NCBI RefSeq assembly: GCF_009793335.1
Contig: NZ_WING01000002.1
Location: 186,001-250,000 of the forward strand
Reading direction: 5' to 3'
Length of the DNA: 64,000 nucleotides
Source: Actinomadura sp. J1-007
GTDB lineage: Bacteria > Actinomycetota > Actinomycetes > Streptosporangiales > Streptosporangiaceae
Shown: positions 33,837 through 43,475 of the stretch, in pieces
Layout of the letters: each line of letters opens with the position of its first letter
How positions within the stretch are numbered: position 1 is the stretch's first letter
The notes under the pieces: model-generated
What the model was told of the DNA's origin: nothing
The model's database searches: none
Seen by the model: only the letters and a program-made list of their open reading frames with translations
Made by a program: the position numbers and the translations under genes

Positions 33837-35025
33837 TCAGAACGCGGGCTTGTAGACGGCGACGGCGCACGCGCTGCCGAGCCCGATGTTGTGCTGGAGG
33901 GCGACGCGGGCGCCCTCGACCTGGCGCCCGCCCGCCTTGCCGCGGAGCTGCCAGGTGAGCTCGGCGCACTGGGCGATGCCGGTGGCGCCGAGCGGGTGGC
34001 CCTTGGAGATGAGGCCGCCGGACGGGTTGACGACCCACTTGCCCCGTACGTGGTGGCCTGGTCGTCGACGAGCTTGTGGCCCTCGCCCACGTCCGCCATG
34101 CCGAGCGCCTCGTAGGTGATGAGCTCGTTGGCGCTGAAGCAGTCGTGCAGCTCGATGACGTCCACGTCGTCGATCGCGACCTGCGCCTCGTCCATCGCCT
34201 TGCGGGCCGCACGCTGCGAACAGCCGAACCCGACGACCTGGATGGACGAGTGGTCCTCGAAGCTGTCGGGGGTGTCGGTGGCGATGTGGTGCCCGGCGAT
34301 CTCGACGGCCTGGTCGCCGAGGCCGTGCTCGTCGACGAAGCGCTCGCTGACGACGAGCGCGGCGGCGGCGCCGTCCGAGGTGGGGGAGCACTGGAGCTTG
34401 GTGAGCGGATCGAAGATCATCGTCGCGTTCCGGACGTCGTCCAGGGAGTACTCGTCCTGGAACTGCGCGTACGGGTTGTGCACCGAGTGCTTGTGGTTCT
34501 TCCACCCGATCCACGCGTAGTGGTCGGGGTCGAGCCGTACTTCTCCATGTGCTCGCGGCCCGCGTTGCCGAACATCTGCGGCATCGGCGCCTTGTCCATC
34601 TCCCACGGGCGGCCCTCGACCATGGAGTTGAGGTGGTGGTCGATGATGGTGACCTTCGACTTGCCGACGCCCGCGCCGAGCGAGCCCTTCTGCATCTTCT
34701 CCATGCCGAGCGCGAGCGCGCAGTCGGCCAGCCCGCCGCGCACGGCCTGCCGGGCGAGGAACAGCGCGCTGGAACCGGTCGCGCAGGCATTGGCGACCGT
34801 CATCACGGGGATGCCGGTCATGCCGGTCTCGTAGAGCGCGCGCTGGCCCATGGCCCCGTACATCGACCCCGCGTACGCCGCCTCCACCTTGCCGTAGGCG
34901 ACGCCCGCGTCCTCCAGTGCCTTGCCGACGGCCTCCTTGGCCATGTCCGGGTACTCCCAGTCGCGGGAGCCCGGCTTCTCGAACTTGGTCATGCCCACGC
35001 CGACGACGAAGGTGCGGTTGGCCAT
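33837..35025 (-). CDS. Thiolase/SCP-x-type acetyl-CoA acetyltransferase (two apparent frameshifts)
   Basis: Condensing or cleaving thiolase of beta-oxidation or sterol-type degradation, about 396 residues after correction. Active-site Cys in NACATGSSAL (about 92), HDCFSANE, and the GHPLGATG His. The frame breaks at about 34530 (GSTP should read G-L-D-P-D-H-Y; one C missing) and at about 34040 (TYGASG should read TYGGKWVVNPSGG; one G missing). The lipid-transfer-type (NDHDLLxx-free) core matches SCP-x thiolases. ATG 35025 follows GGAGG. A 20-bp palindrome lies upstream. Confidence 0.87.
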
Positions 35026-35081
35026 CCGGCTCGCCTCCTGTTAAGCACCGAATCGAGTTCGGCACCACGATAGCCCGGCGA

Positions 35082-35101
35082 CCAACTGAGCGCTCGCTTG
35101 G
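35082..35101. promoter_or_regulatory. Palindrome CCAA-nn-GAGCGCTC-nn-TTGG upstream of thiolase
   Basis: CCAACTGAGCGCTCGCTTGG is of a type often used by TetR regulators of acyl-CoA genes in actinomycetes; no matching regulator sits beside it. A smaller repeat, CCGAATCGAGTTCGG, is at 35048-35062. Confidence 0.5.
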
Positions 35102-35214
35102 TATCCCGCCGAACACGACCGCACGGCGCGGGCGTGCGGCGCGGGCGTGCGGTGTGGGCGCACAGCGGGGCGTGCGGCGGGGGCGTGCGATGTGGCGGTC
35201 GGGCGGCGGGTGGC

Positions 35215-36299
35215 TCAGGTGGAGAGTTCTTCGGCGAGGGCGGCGGCGAACGCGTCGACGTCGGCCTCCGTGGTGTCGAACGAGCACACCCAGCGGACCT
35301 CGCCCGTCCGCTCGTCCCACGTGTAGAACGCGAACCGCTTGCGGAGCCGTTCGGCCACGTCCTTCGGGATGACCGCGAACACGGAGTTGGCCTGCACCGC
35401 GTACCGGATCTCCACGCCCGGCAGGTCGCGGACGGCGTCCGCCAGGCGGGCCGCCATCGCGTTGGCGTGCCGGGCGTTGCGCAGCCACAGGTCGCCGTCG
35501 AGGAGCGCGACGAGCTGCGCCGACAGGTACCGCATCTTGGACGCGAGCTGCATCGCCGCCTTGCGCAGGTAGACCATGCCGCGCACGGCGTCCGGCCGCA
35601 GGACGACGATCGCCTCGCCGAGCAGCAGGCCGTTCTTGGTGCCGCCGAACGACAGCACGTCCACACCGGCGTCGGTCGTGAACGCGCGCATCGGCAGGTC
35701 GAGCGTCGCCGCCGCGTTGGCGATCCGCGCGCCGTCCATGTGCAGCAGCATCCCGCGCTCGTGCGCGCACGCGGCGAGCGCCGCGATCTCCCCGGCGGTG
35801 TAGGCGGTGCCGAGCTCGGTGGTCTGGGTGATCGACACGACGGCCGGCTGGGCCTGCTGCGGGTTGCCGAAGCCGCGCGCGTACCGGTCGACCAGGTCCG
35901 GCGTCAGCTTCCCGTCCGGCGCGGGGACCGGGATCAGCTTGAGCCCGGCGACCTTCTCGGCGGCGCCGCCCTCGTCGTTGTTGATGTGCGCCGACTCGGG
36001 GCAGACCACCGCGCTCCAGCGCTCCGACATCGCCTGCAACGACACGACGTTGGCGCCCGTGCCGTTGAACACCGGGAACACCTCGGCGCGTTCCCCGAAA
36101 TGGCCGCGGACCACCTCGCGCAGGCGCGCGGTGGCGGTGTCGCCGCCGTACGCGGGCTGGTGCCCGTCGTTCACCGCGGCCAGCGCGGCGAGGACGTCGG
36201 GGTGGACGCTCGCCTGGTTGTCGCTCGCGAATCCGCGCGCCGCCGGGGCGGCGGGGGCAGTCGCGGGGCCGGGGCGTGGTCAGGGGTGGGAGAGGTCAA
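35215..36299 (-). CDS. Low-specificity L-threonine aldolase-type PLP enzyme (frameshift near N-terminus)
   Basis: Cleaves L-threonine/allo-threonine to glycine and acetaldehyde or a related beta-elimination, cytoplasmic. The PLP lysine lies in DVLSFGGTKNGLLLGE; HMDGARIANAAATL supplies the PLP Asp and Arg. The family N-terminus RGFASDNQASVHPDVLAALA is present upstream of the conserved NDGHQPAYGGDTATARL, but no start is in frame. TTG 36299, inside the end of the SDR gene, gives MTSPTPDHAPAP and joins after one missing C near 36260. So about 361 residues, overlapping and coupled to the SDR gene. Confidence 0.87.
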
Positions 36300-37031
36300 G
36301 GCGTGTTCCGTTCAGCTCGCTGGCGGGGCGGTCCCAGAGGCCCGCGATGACCGTCGCGAGGTCGTCGACGTGCGTGAACCCGGGGAACGCGCCGTCCGGC
36401 TTCTCCTCACGCATCGCGTCCGTGAGCAGGGCTTTCACTACGAGGATGCTAGCCGCCGGCCCGGACGCCCCGGACGCCGAGCCCCCGCCCGCGCCGCCCT
36501 CGCCCGCGTTCCCGCTCGTCGCGTGGGCGAACGAGTCGGCCAGCGCGAGCGTCCACGCCTCGGAGGCGGCCTTCGCGGCGGCGTAGGCGGCCACGTTCTG
36601 CGTCGGGCGCTGGGCGGCGTGCTGCGACACGATCGCGACCCGTCCGGCGGGCGCCTTCCGCAGGTGGTCGTGGAAGGCGAGCGTGGTGTGCTGCAACGTG
36701 CGGATCAGCGCGCCGTGCAGGAACGCCCAGTCGGCGAGGTCGGTGTCGGCGAACGACCCGCCGCCCCGCCAGCCGCCCACGAGGTGGATCAGCCCGTCCA
36801 CGCGCCCGTGCTCGGCGGCGACGCCGTCCGCCCAGGCCCGCGTCGCGTCGGCGTCCAGCAGGTCCACGGCGGCGGGGAGACGCGGTCTTCGTCCCACGTC
36901 CCCGGCGTGCGCGCCGCCGCGACGACGCGCGAGCCGTCCGCCGCCAGCCGCCGCACGGCCGCCCGCCCGGCCGGACCGCTCGCACCCGCCACCACGACCA
37001 CGCGATCAGCGGCGTTGGAACCCTCAGTCAT
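36280..37031 (-). CDS. Short-chain dehydrogenase/reductase (one apparent frameshift)
   Basis: NAD(P)-dependent oxidoreductase of about 250 residues. The Rossmann loop VVVAGASGPAGRAAVRRLAA is near the N-terminus and the catalytic Y-x3-K is in AAYAAAKAASEAW. Between residues 50 and 55 the frame breaks at a CCCC run near 36869, where one C restores DRVSPAAVDLLDADATRAW. An acidic/Gly-rich loop (GNAGEGGAGGGSASGASG) is inserted before the C-terminal substrate-binding part. ATG 37031 has GGGGG 7 bp upstream. The gene overlaps the threonine aldolase start. Confidence 0.85.
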
Positions 37032-37126
37032 GCCCATGCCCCCATTGTCGTCCCGCCGGTCCCCCGCCCGCGAACCGTCCCCTCGAACGGTGCGCGGGAC
37101 GTCCCGGCGGGCATCGTGGGGGACGG

Positions 37127-37938
37127 TCAGAGGCGGGGGTCGCCGCCGGAGCCGGTGCCGAACGAGGCGCCGTCGCCGGGACGTTCGCCGACCCGCTCGG
37201 GACGCGGCCCGCGACGCGTTCGACCGTGTGCTCCGCCGCGTGCTTGCCCGCGTGCCCCGGAACGCGGTCGGCGGCGTGCTCGGCGACGCGTTCGATGAGG
37301 TGGCCGCTCAGGCGTTCCTTGACGCTCTCGGTCGCGGCGCGACCATCGGTGCGGCCATCGGTGCGCTCCCCGGCGAGGTCCGTCGCCTCGGCGGCGTGCT
37401 CCGCGGGCCCCGGCGCGGGTACGGGCAGCGGGCGGTCCGTACGGGTCTCGACCCGGGAGCGCAGGGCGTCGATGTCGTCGCCGAGGCGCGCCATGGTGGC
37501 CTGGAGGTCGCGCCACAGGCCCGCCCGCTGCTCCATCTGGGCGAGCTTGCCGCGCAGGTCGGTGAACCGGCGGTCGAGGGTTTCGAGATGGCCGCGGTTG
37601 GCGGCGGTGTCCTTGCCCGTCCGGATCAGGCCGGTCGCGAGTCCCGCCAGGTCCCGTTCGTTGTCGTCCATCCGCTCGTCGATGCGCGGCAGGAGCCGGT
37701 CGTTGAGCTGGACGACCAGCGAGTCGAGCTCGGCGCGCACGGCGGCGAGGCCCGCGTCCTGGTCGGCGAGGGCCTCCTCCAGGCGCCGGATCCGCTCCTC
37801 GTGGGCGGGCGGTAGGCTGCGGAGCCCGGCCGTGCGTTCGAGGTCCCGTCCCAGTCTGGCGAGGTGGTCGAGCCCCCCGCGCAGATGGCGCTCCGCCTCC
37901 GCGGCGGCGCGGCGGACGAGACCCGAGATCACGGTCAT
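37127..37938 (-). CDS. Coiled-coil protein (one apparent frameshift near C-terminus)
   Basis: About 270 residues, soluble. Residues 40-180 are rich in heptads (LEEALADQDAGLAAVRAELD, then DRRFTDLRGKLAQMEQRAGL) and predicted to be a long helix; afterwards Ala/Pro/His-rich. The frame from GRVPSG onward loses one C near 37205; the corrected end is ERVGERPGDGASFGTGSGGD followed by PRL and stop at 37127. No family known to me; similar products are of unknown function. Separate from the SDR gene by 95 bp. Confidence 0.7.
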
Positions 37939-38009
37939 GATGCTCCTCTACTTGGGGATCTTGACGCGGGGATTCCTCCTAAACTCTAGGCGAACCGGGC
38001 GGAAACGGT

Positions 38010-38189
38010 TCACGGTCGACGGGTGTCCTTCGGGTGAACGAGAGCGTCCCGGGCGACCCGGTGCGCACGGGGCGCGCGGGGGTGCGCGCACGAGCACAGG
38101 CCGTGCTGGACGATGAGCCGCGCGCGTTCGGTGGTGTAGTCCGCGCGGGTCTCCGCCGGACGCACGCGCCGGCAGGTCAGGCACAGCAT
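38010..38189 (-). CDS. Small cysteine-motif protein, 59 aa
   Basis: A 59-residue product read from ATG 38189, preceded by GGGGAGGGATTCACC, a strong ribosome site. It begins MLCLTCRRVRPAETRADYTT and later has GLCSCAHPRAP, so two CxxC/CxC pairs could bind one zinc. It is shorter than common cut-offs and easily missed. Lies between the coiled-coil gene and the GAF regulator, divergent from the latter. Function unknown; might be a zinc-ribbon peptide involved in regulation. Confidence 0.65.
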   Translation of the reverse strand: MLCLTCRRVRPAETRADYTTERARLIVQHGLCSCAHPRAPRAHRVARDALVHPKDTRRP

Positions 38190-38479
38190 GGTGAATCCCT
38201 CCCCTGGCCGCCGGGACGCCGGCGCGGCGGCCTCGACGCGCCGTCCCGTGTGCGTCCCCCCCGGACGCGCTCACGACGGCGGAACGCCGCAGGCCGCCGC
38301 GGCCGGATCCCGGCGGTGGCAGTACGTTAGGCGCCGCGACGTTGCACGCACGTTGCGACCGTCCGGTCACCCTGGGTGCGAACGCCGAGGCTGACCGGTT
38401 CCCGGGAACCGGTTGCGCCGTAAAGGGTTAGGGCCGATCCTCAAACCGATCAGAGATTCTCACTCCGAGGAAGAGACCG
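38190..38479. other. Intergenic region with strong palindrome
   Basis: Besides the palindrome at 38394-38413 it contains the divergent promoters of the small cysteine gene and the GAF regulator region. No RNA gene or other open frame is supported. Confidence 0.5.
38394..38413. promoter_or_regulatory. Perfect 20-bp palindrome
   Basis: ACCGGTTCCCGGGAACCGGT equals its own reverse complement. It is 67 bp before the small gene at 38480 and about 250 bp before the GAF regulator. Confidence 0.7.
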
Positions 38480-38722
38480 ATGGCGGTGCAGGACTCGGCG
38501 GTACCCGTTCCACGCGCGTCCGAGGACCCCACAGACCCGATTCCGGAACCCCGCACAGCGCTCGCCGCGGCGCACGGCCCCCACGGAGCGGGCCCCGCGC
38601 CGTATGACGCGGACGGCCGGCGCCCGACCAGCCAGATTAACGGTCGTCCGGAAGCGCCACAGAATGAGCCGGTCGGCAGACAGGGCGGGAGACGGCCGGG
38701 GTCGCCCCGGGTGGGCCGATGA
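38480..38722 (+). CDS. Possible small hypothetical protein
   Basis: Starts MAVQDSAVPVPRASEDPTDP with GAGGAAGAG before the ATG. Codon bias is typical up to about codon 50 and then drops, and the end overlaps the start of the regulator gene in another frame. Might be a genuine short protein or a leader. Confidence 0.35.
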   Translation: MAVQDSAVPVPRASEDPTDPIPEPRTALAAAHGPHGAGPAPYDADGRRPTSQINGRPEAPQNEPVGRQGGRRPGSPRVGR

Positions 38723-40283
38723 TGGCGGCGCGCGGGACGTGGTGAACGGGTTCCCGCCCGTTCGGGCGAGCGGATGGCCCGGCGCGGGGCATGCGCGCCC
38801 CGGCGGGGCGGGGCCGCGTGCCGAGGACGGCGCTTCCGCGGCGCGCCCGCCGATCTCGGAATCGTGGCGGCGGTCGCGGGAGGCGGGCGTCGACACCGGC
38901 GTGCAGGCCGCGCCCCTGGTGTACGACCGCGACCGGGTCGCCGACGCGCGCGCGGCGCATCCGCTCGACCCGCACCTGCCGATGCTGCGGGACCTGCTGC
39001 GGCAGGTCGCGGACGAGGCCGACCACCTGATGGTGATCACCGACGAGGCCGGGCACGCGCTGTGGACGGACGGGCCGCCCACCGCGCGGCGGCAGGCCGA
39101 GCGCATCGGGCTGCTGGAGGGCTTCTGCTGGGCGGAGGGCTCGGTCGGCACGAACGGCATCGGCACGCCGCTGGCCACGGGACGCCCCGAGTACGTCTAC
39201 GCGTCCGAGCACGTCGCGCACGTTCTGCACCGCTGGTCGTGCGCCGGGGCGCCGATCACCGACCCCGACACCGGGCGGGTGATCGGCTGCGTCGACGTCA
39301 GCGCGACCGTCGAGGCGCTGCATCCGGCGGCGGTCGCGCTCGTCGGCGCCGCCGCGCGGCTCGCCGAGTCGCGGCTCGAACTGGAGATGCGGCTGCGCGA
39401 CGAGCGCCTGCGCGAGCGCTTCCTCCCGCACCTGCGCGCCCTGCGCGGCGCGCGCGGCGTCCTCGCCACCGCCACCGGCCGGATCCTGGCCGCCGAGCCG
39501 GACGGCTGGAACGGGCGGCGCGTCGCGGTGCCCGTCGCGGGCGGCGAGATCGCCCTCCCGGACGGGCGGCCCGCGATCGCCGAACCGCTCGGCGAGGTGT
39601 TCGTCCTGCGGCCGTCCGACGGCCCGGCCGCCCCCCGGCCCGTACGGACGGGGACGCCGGGCGCGCCGAACGTGGCGGGCGCGCCGGGCGGCGCGGGCGC
39701 GAGGCCGCTGCTGACCCTCACGCTCCTCGGGACCGAGCAGCCGTACGCCCTGCTCGACGGCAGGCGCATCCCGCTGACGCTCCGGCACGCCGAGATCCTC
39801 GCGCTGTTCGCGCTCAACCCGCGGGGCCTGAACGGCGACCGGCTCTCCCGCCACCTGTACGGGGACGAGGGCAGCCCGGTCACGGTCCGCGCGGAGATCC
39901 ACCGGCTGCGCGGGCAGCTCGGCGACCTCGTCCGCGCCAAGCCGTACCGGCTGTCGTGCGCCGTCGACGCCGACTTCCTCACCGTGCGCCGGCTGCTGGA
40001 CGAGGGCGACGCCGTGTCCGCGGCGCGGCTCTACGGCGGCGAGCTGCTGCCCCGTTCGGACGCGCCCGCGATCCGGGCCGAACGCGACGAGCTCGCCGTC
40101 CGCACCCGGCGGCACCTGCTCGACCGCGGCGGCGCCGGCGCGCTGTGGGCGTACGCGCAGACCGACCCGGGGCGCGCCGACCCGGAGGTGCTCGAACGGC
40201 TCCGCGCCGTGCTGCCCGCCGGGGACCCGCGGCTGGCCGCCGTCGCCTCCCGCAGCGCCCGCCTCCTCGACGGCGACGCCTAG
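38664..40283 (+). CDS. GAF-domain transcriptional regulator with winged helix and BTAD-like C-terminus
   Basis: Large DNA-binding regulator. Order: flexible N-terminus with PPISESWRRSREAGVDTGVQ (AcoR-like motif), GAF domain with GLLEGFCWAEGSVGTNGIGT, then after about residue 350 a winged-helix/BTAD-like region (LTLTLLGTEQPYALLDGRRI, RHAEILALFALNPRG, VTVRAEIHRLRGQLGDLV). It lacks the sigma-54 AAA+ domain of AcoR. The start is uncertain: ATG 38664, or GTG near 38739. Ligand unknown; acetoin or aldehyde sensing is only a family analogy. Confidence 0.85.
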   Translation: MSRSADRAGDGRGRPGWADDGGARDVVNGFPPVRASGWPGAGHARPGGAGPRAEDGASAARPPISESWRRSREAGVDTGVQAAPLVYDRDRVADARAAHPLDPHLPMLRDLLRQVADEADHLMVITDEAGHALWTDGPPTARRQAERIGLLEGFCWAEGSVGTNGIGTPLATGRPEYVYASEHVAHVLHRWSCAGAPITDPDTGRVIGCVDVSATVEALHPAAVALVGAAARLAESRLELEMRLRDERLRERFLPHLRALRGARGVLATATGRILAAEPDGWNGRRVAVPVAGGEIALPDGRPAIAEPLGEVFVLRPSDGPAAPRPVRTGTPGAPNVAGAPGGAGARPLLTLTLLGTEQPYALLDGRRIPLTLRHAEILALFALNPRGLNGDRLSRHLYGDEGSPVTVRAEIHRLRGQLGDLVRAKPYRLSCAVDADFLTVRRLLDEGDAVSAARLYGGELLPRSDAPAIRAERDELAVRTRRHLLDRGGAGALWAYAQTDPGRADPEVLERLRAVLPAGDPRLAAVASRSARLLDGDA

Positions 40284-40332
40284 CGGACGCCGGCCGTCCG
40301 CGCCCCCCGGCCCCGGCGCGCGCCCGGACGGG

Positions 40333-41066
40333 TCAGGAGGAGGCCGAGGCGTCGGGCACCGTGGTGGCCGGCGCCTCGTCCAGGTGGGAACGGTCGTTGT
40401 AGGTGACCGCGCGCATCGCACGGCCGTCGCCGCGCCAGCGGGAGAGGGACGCGTTGGCGACGGGCTCCTTCTCGATGGCGAGGACCTCCCGTTCCGACAG
40501 CTCCTCCACCAGGTAGCGGGACATCACGATGATCGCGTCGTGGGCCACGACGAGGACCCGGCCGCCGGGCTCCTCGGCCGCGAGGTCGCGGTAGAAGGCG
40601 CGCAGCCGCAGCGCGAGGTCGGTCCACGACTCGCCGCCGGGCGGCCGGTAGTAGAACTTGCCGACGCGCGCCAGGCGCGCGGCCTCGTCGGGGAAGCGGC
40701 GCCGGATGCCCACGTGCGTGAGGCCCTCGAAGGCGCCCTGGTCGCGGTCGCGCAGCCGCTCGTCCACGCGGGGCTCCAGCCCGCCGGACGCGGCGTACGG
40801 CGTCTGCGCCAGCGCGATGCGGGCGGTGTCGAGCGCCCGCAGGAACGGGGAGGACAGGACGGCGGTCGGGCGCTCGTCCTCGGGGAGGGCGGCGAGCCGC
40901 CGGCCGAGCGCCTCGGCCTGCCGCCGCCCCGTCTCCGACAGGGGGATGTCGGCGTCGCGTTCGGGATGCCCGTCTCCTCGGCGTCGGTGCCGCGGGTCGC
41001 GCCGAACGCGACGTTGCCGGTGCTCTCGCCGTGCCGGGCCAGGTTGAGCCACTGGAACGCGTTCAC
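40333..41066 (-). CDS. Histidine-phosphatase (phosphoglycerate mutase-like) protein, one frameshift
   Basis: Cytosolic phosphatase of about 244 residues. ATG 41066 gives NAFQWLNLARHGESTGNVAF with the catalytic RHGES; the frame is lost after TDAEETG (one G missing near 40965) and then continues ERDADIPLSETGRRQAEALG, SSPFLRALDTARIAL, GESWTDLALRLRA and the second His in VVAHDAII. All four phosphate-binding residues are visible. Substrate unknown. Convergent with the GAF regulator. Confidence 0.87.
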
Positions 41067-41132
41067 GCGGGCAATGATCCCATGCCGGGCAAGTCGAGCG
41101 ATCCTCTACGACCGGTAGTACTCTCGGTTGCC

Positions 41133-41497
41133 GTGACGAACGCGCTGGCGAACGGGATCATCGTCGTGTCGCTGCTGGCCGCCCTCCACAGCCTGGTCAC
41201 CGCCATGCGGGACCGCGCGATGGACCGGTGGCACCTCGGCGCGCTCGGCGTCATCGAGGTGCTGCTGGTCGTCCAGGCGGTGCTCGGGTTCGTCAAGCTC
41301 GCCGACGACCAGGGCCCCTCCGACAGCGCGACGTTCATCGGCTACCTGGTCGGCATCCTCCTGATCCCCGCCGCGGGCGCGGGCTGGGGAATGCTGGAGC
41401 GCTCGCGCTGGGCCCCGGCGTGATCGTCGTCGCCTGCCTCGCCGTCGCCGTGATGATCGTCAGGATGAACCAGATCTGGGACGGCGTCCCCGCCTGA
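41133..41497 (+). CDS. Small integral membrane protein, one frameshift
   Basis: About 121 residues with four hydrophobic helices: NALANGIIVVSLLAALHS, LGALGVIEVLLVVQAVLGF, FIGYLVGILLIPAAGAGW and, after adding one C near 41413, GVIVVACLAVAVMIVRMNQI. I use GTG 41133 because upstream codons lose the G/C bias. Known as a hypothetical membrane protein family in actinomycetes. Divergent from the phosphatase gene. Confidence 0.8.
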
Positions 41498-41943
41498 CCC
41501 GGCCCCCTCGCACCGCCCGCGGCTTCGCGAACGGCGCGGTTCTGGGCCGGCTCGTTCGGCGCCCGCAGCATTTGGCGAGTCCTTTACTTCCGAGAGGTAG
41601 TGGCTTGGGGGATGTGGCGGTGGGATCGGGGGGCGGGCCCTGTCCCGGGCTGGGACAGGGCCCCCATCTCAGCGGCGGCGGGCGTGACGGCGCCGCGTCG
41701 GCGGCGGGCCTTCCCGGCTGGGTCGGGGCCCGGAAGCGCGCTCATGGCGCGGGTGTAGCGTCACAGGTGCCGTCAGCGGCCGCGCGCGGACGTGACGCGA
41801 TCGGCAGGTCTCTCCGGGACGCCCGAGCCCGATGCGCTCTGAACGCCCCCGGTCCTGGCCTGTTCACCTGCCGTCGCTGCCGTCGCTGGTGGCCTGGTAC
41901 CGAACGTAGCGGCTCGACATGAATCAGACCTGGCAGGGAACCG
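41498..41943. other. Intergenic region with hairpin only
   Basis: Holds the hairpin at 41636-41664; frames in the rest lack ribosome sites and bias. Nothing else is seen. Confidence 0.55.
41636..41664. terminator. 12-bp stem hairpin
   Basis: GGGCCCTGTCCC - GGGCT - GGGACAGGGCCC. Perfect stem downstream of the membrane protein; no U-run. Probable factor-independent terminator for that transcript, or a mRNA 3' end. Confidence 0.6.
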
Positions 41944-42618
41944 TTGCCTGAATCCACCGACCCGACCGACCCGGCCGCTTCGACCGACCCGGCCGCCCCC
42001 ACCGGCCCCGGCGATCCGACCACCCCGGCCGCGCCGGCCGCTGCGGGTGGTTCGCAGGAGAGTGCCGCCGGGGGCTCCGGTGATCGCGAGACCGGAGACC
42101 CCGGCGGCGTCCGCCCCAGCGGAGGTTCAGGGGAAGCCGGGCGGCCCCGGACGGCGGGCGGGGCCGGCCCGGCGGGTCGAGGGACCGGCAGCGGGCCGGG
42201 ACGGCTGCTGGTCGCCGTCTACGCGGTCTTCGCGCTGGCGGCCGGGGCGCGGGCGGGGGTGCAGATCGCCACCCGGTTCTCGGACGCGCCCGTCGCCTAC
42301 TCGCTGTCGGCGTTCGCCGCGGTCGTCTACGTGCTGGCCACCGTGGCGCTCGCGCTGGGCGGCCGGGCGTCGTGGCGCGTCGCCGTCGCCGCGTGCTCGG
42401 TGGAACTGGCGGGCGTGCTGGTCGTCGGGACGCTGAGCCTGGCCGACCCCGCCGCGTTCCCGGACGCGACCGTCTGGTCCGGGTACGGGCGGGGCTATGG
42501 GTTCGTGCCGCTGGTGCTGCCGGTCGTGGGCCTGTTCTGGCTCCGGCGCACCGCCCGTACGAGCGGCGGGGCCCGTACGGGCGGCGGCACTGAGGAGGGC
42601 GGCGCCCGCGCCGGCTGA
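41944..42618 (+). CDS. Integral membrane protein of unknown function
   Basis: 224 residues: a Pro/Thr/Gly-rich cytosolic N-terminus (~80 residues) and about four helices (LLVAVYAVFALAAGARAGV, YSLSAFAAVVYVLATVALAL, WRVAVAACSVELAGVLVVGT, YGFVPLVLPVVGLFWLRRTA). TTG 41944 seems to start it; the ATG at 41919 hits a stop after ten codons. Similar proteins are common in actinomycetes and not characterised. Ends 90 bp from a convergent NERD-domain gene. Confidence 0.8.
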   Translation: MPESTDPTDPAASTDPAAPTGPGDPTTPAAPAAAGGSQESAAGGSGDRETGDPGGVRPSGGSGEAGRPRTAGGAGPAGRGTGSGPGRLLVAVYAVFALAAGARAGVQIATRFSDAPVAYSLSAFAAVVYVLATVALALGGRASWRVAVAACSVELAGVLVVGTLSLADPAAFPDATVWSGYGRGYGFVPLVLPVVGLFWLRRTARTSGGARTGGGTEEGGARAG

Positions 42619-42707
42619 GCCCTCCCAGCACGAGCGGCCCCCCGGCCAGAAGGGGTCCCCTCGCCACGGGACCCGCGCCGACACGCGGTCCCATGCTGCG
42701 GCGCCCG

Positions 42708-43475
42708 TCATGCGGACGTCATCGTCCGGCCGCCGATGGGCAGCGCGTGCACGGCGGCGCGCGCGACCGTCTCGACCTCCTCGGGCGACAGGACGGCCGA
42801 GGGGTTGCGGCGGATCCACCGCACCAGCTTGAACGGCGGCGCGAACGTGATGCCGTCCGCGCGGAACGGCGTCCTCCTCGGGAGTTTGCCGCCGTGGACC
42901 GCCAGCACGGGGATCACCTTCACCAGGACGCCGCCCTGGTCGGAGATCAGCCGCCCCGCGGTGCCCGCCGCGCCGGTGAGCCCGGCGACCAGCTTGGACT
43001 GGGTACGGCCGTCGATGAACAGCTTGCCGCCGTGGTGGGAGATCTCCGCCTCCGGATGCCACGCCTCGTTGTGGATCAGGTAGACGCCGCCCGGCCCCAC
43101 CAGCAACTCGTCCGCCGGGCCGTGGCCGGGCACCGTGCGGGCGTGCAGGACGCGGTGGCCGCGCCGCTCCAGGGTCCAGCGCAGCAGCCGGTTCATCCGC
43201 TCCTCGCCGCGCAGGCCGCGCCGCCACACGCTGGCGGCGTTATAGCCGCGCCAATGGAAGTAGGTGTCGGCGGCCGCGACCAGAACGGCCATGACGACGC
43301 CGAAAACGGGGTTGACCAGTGCTCCGCACAACACGAGCGTCGCCAGCGTGAGAATGGCCCGCATGCGCAATCGGCCCTTGCGTCCGCGCTGCCACAGTTC
43401 CTCGTATACGGCCTGCGGCGTACCGCCGGTGAACGCCACCCGGTCCCTGAGGTAGATGGAGCTGCCGATCATCAA
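42708..43475 (-). CDS. NERD (nuclease-related) domain protein
   Basis: 255 residues with two hydrophobic helices (about 40-75; LTLATLVLCGALVNPVFGVV) and a NERD domain: GLRGEERMNRLLRWTL, then GHGPADELLVGPGGVYLIHN. The fold resembles restriction-like nucleases; catalytic residues Glu, Asp and Lys can be placed in these segments. Membrane-anchored NERD proteins are common in actinomycetes and their role (DNA turnover, defence or sensing) is not established. ATG 43475 follows GGAGG. Confidence 0.87.
   Translation of the reverse strand: MMIGSSIYLRDRVAFTGGTPQAVYEELWQRGRKGRLRMRAILTLATLVLCGALVNPVFGVVMAVLVAAADTYFHWRGYNAASVWRRGLRGEERMNRLLRWTLERRGHRVLHARTVPGHGPADELLVGPGGVYLIHNEAWHPEAEISHHGGKLFIDGRTQSKLVAGLTGAAGTAGRLISDQGGVLVKVIPVLAVHGGKLPRRTPFRADGITFAPPFKLVRWIRRNPSAVLSPEEVETVARAAVHALPIGGRTMTSA

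Noticed and set aside
32612..35770. Very long minus-strand open frame of 1052 codons
   Set aside because: It crosses the MCE gene antisense, the thiolase partly in frame and the intergenic region; only the thiolase portion carries motifs.
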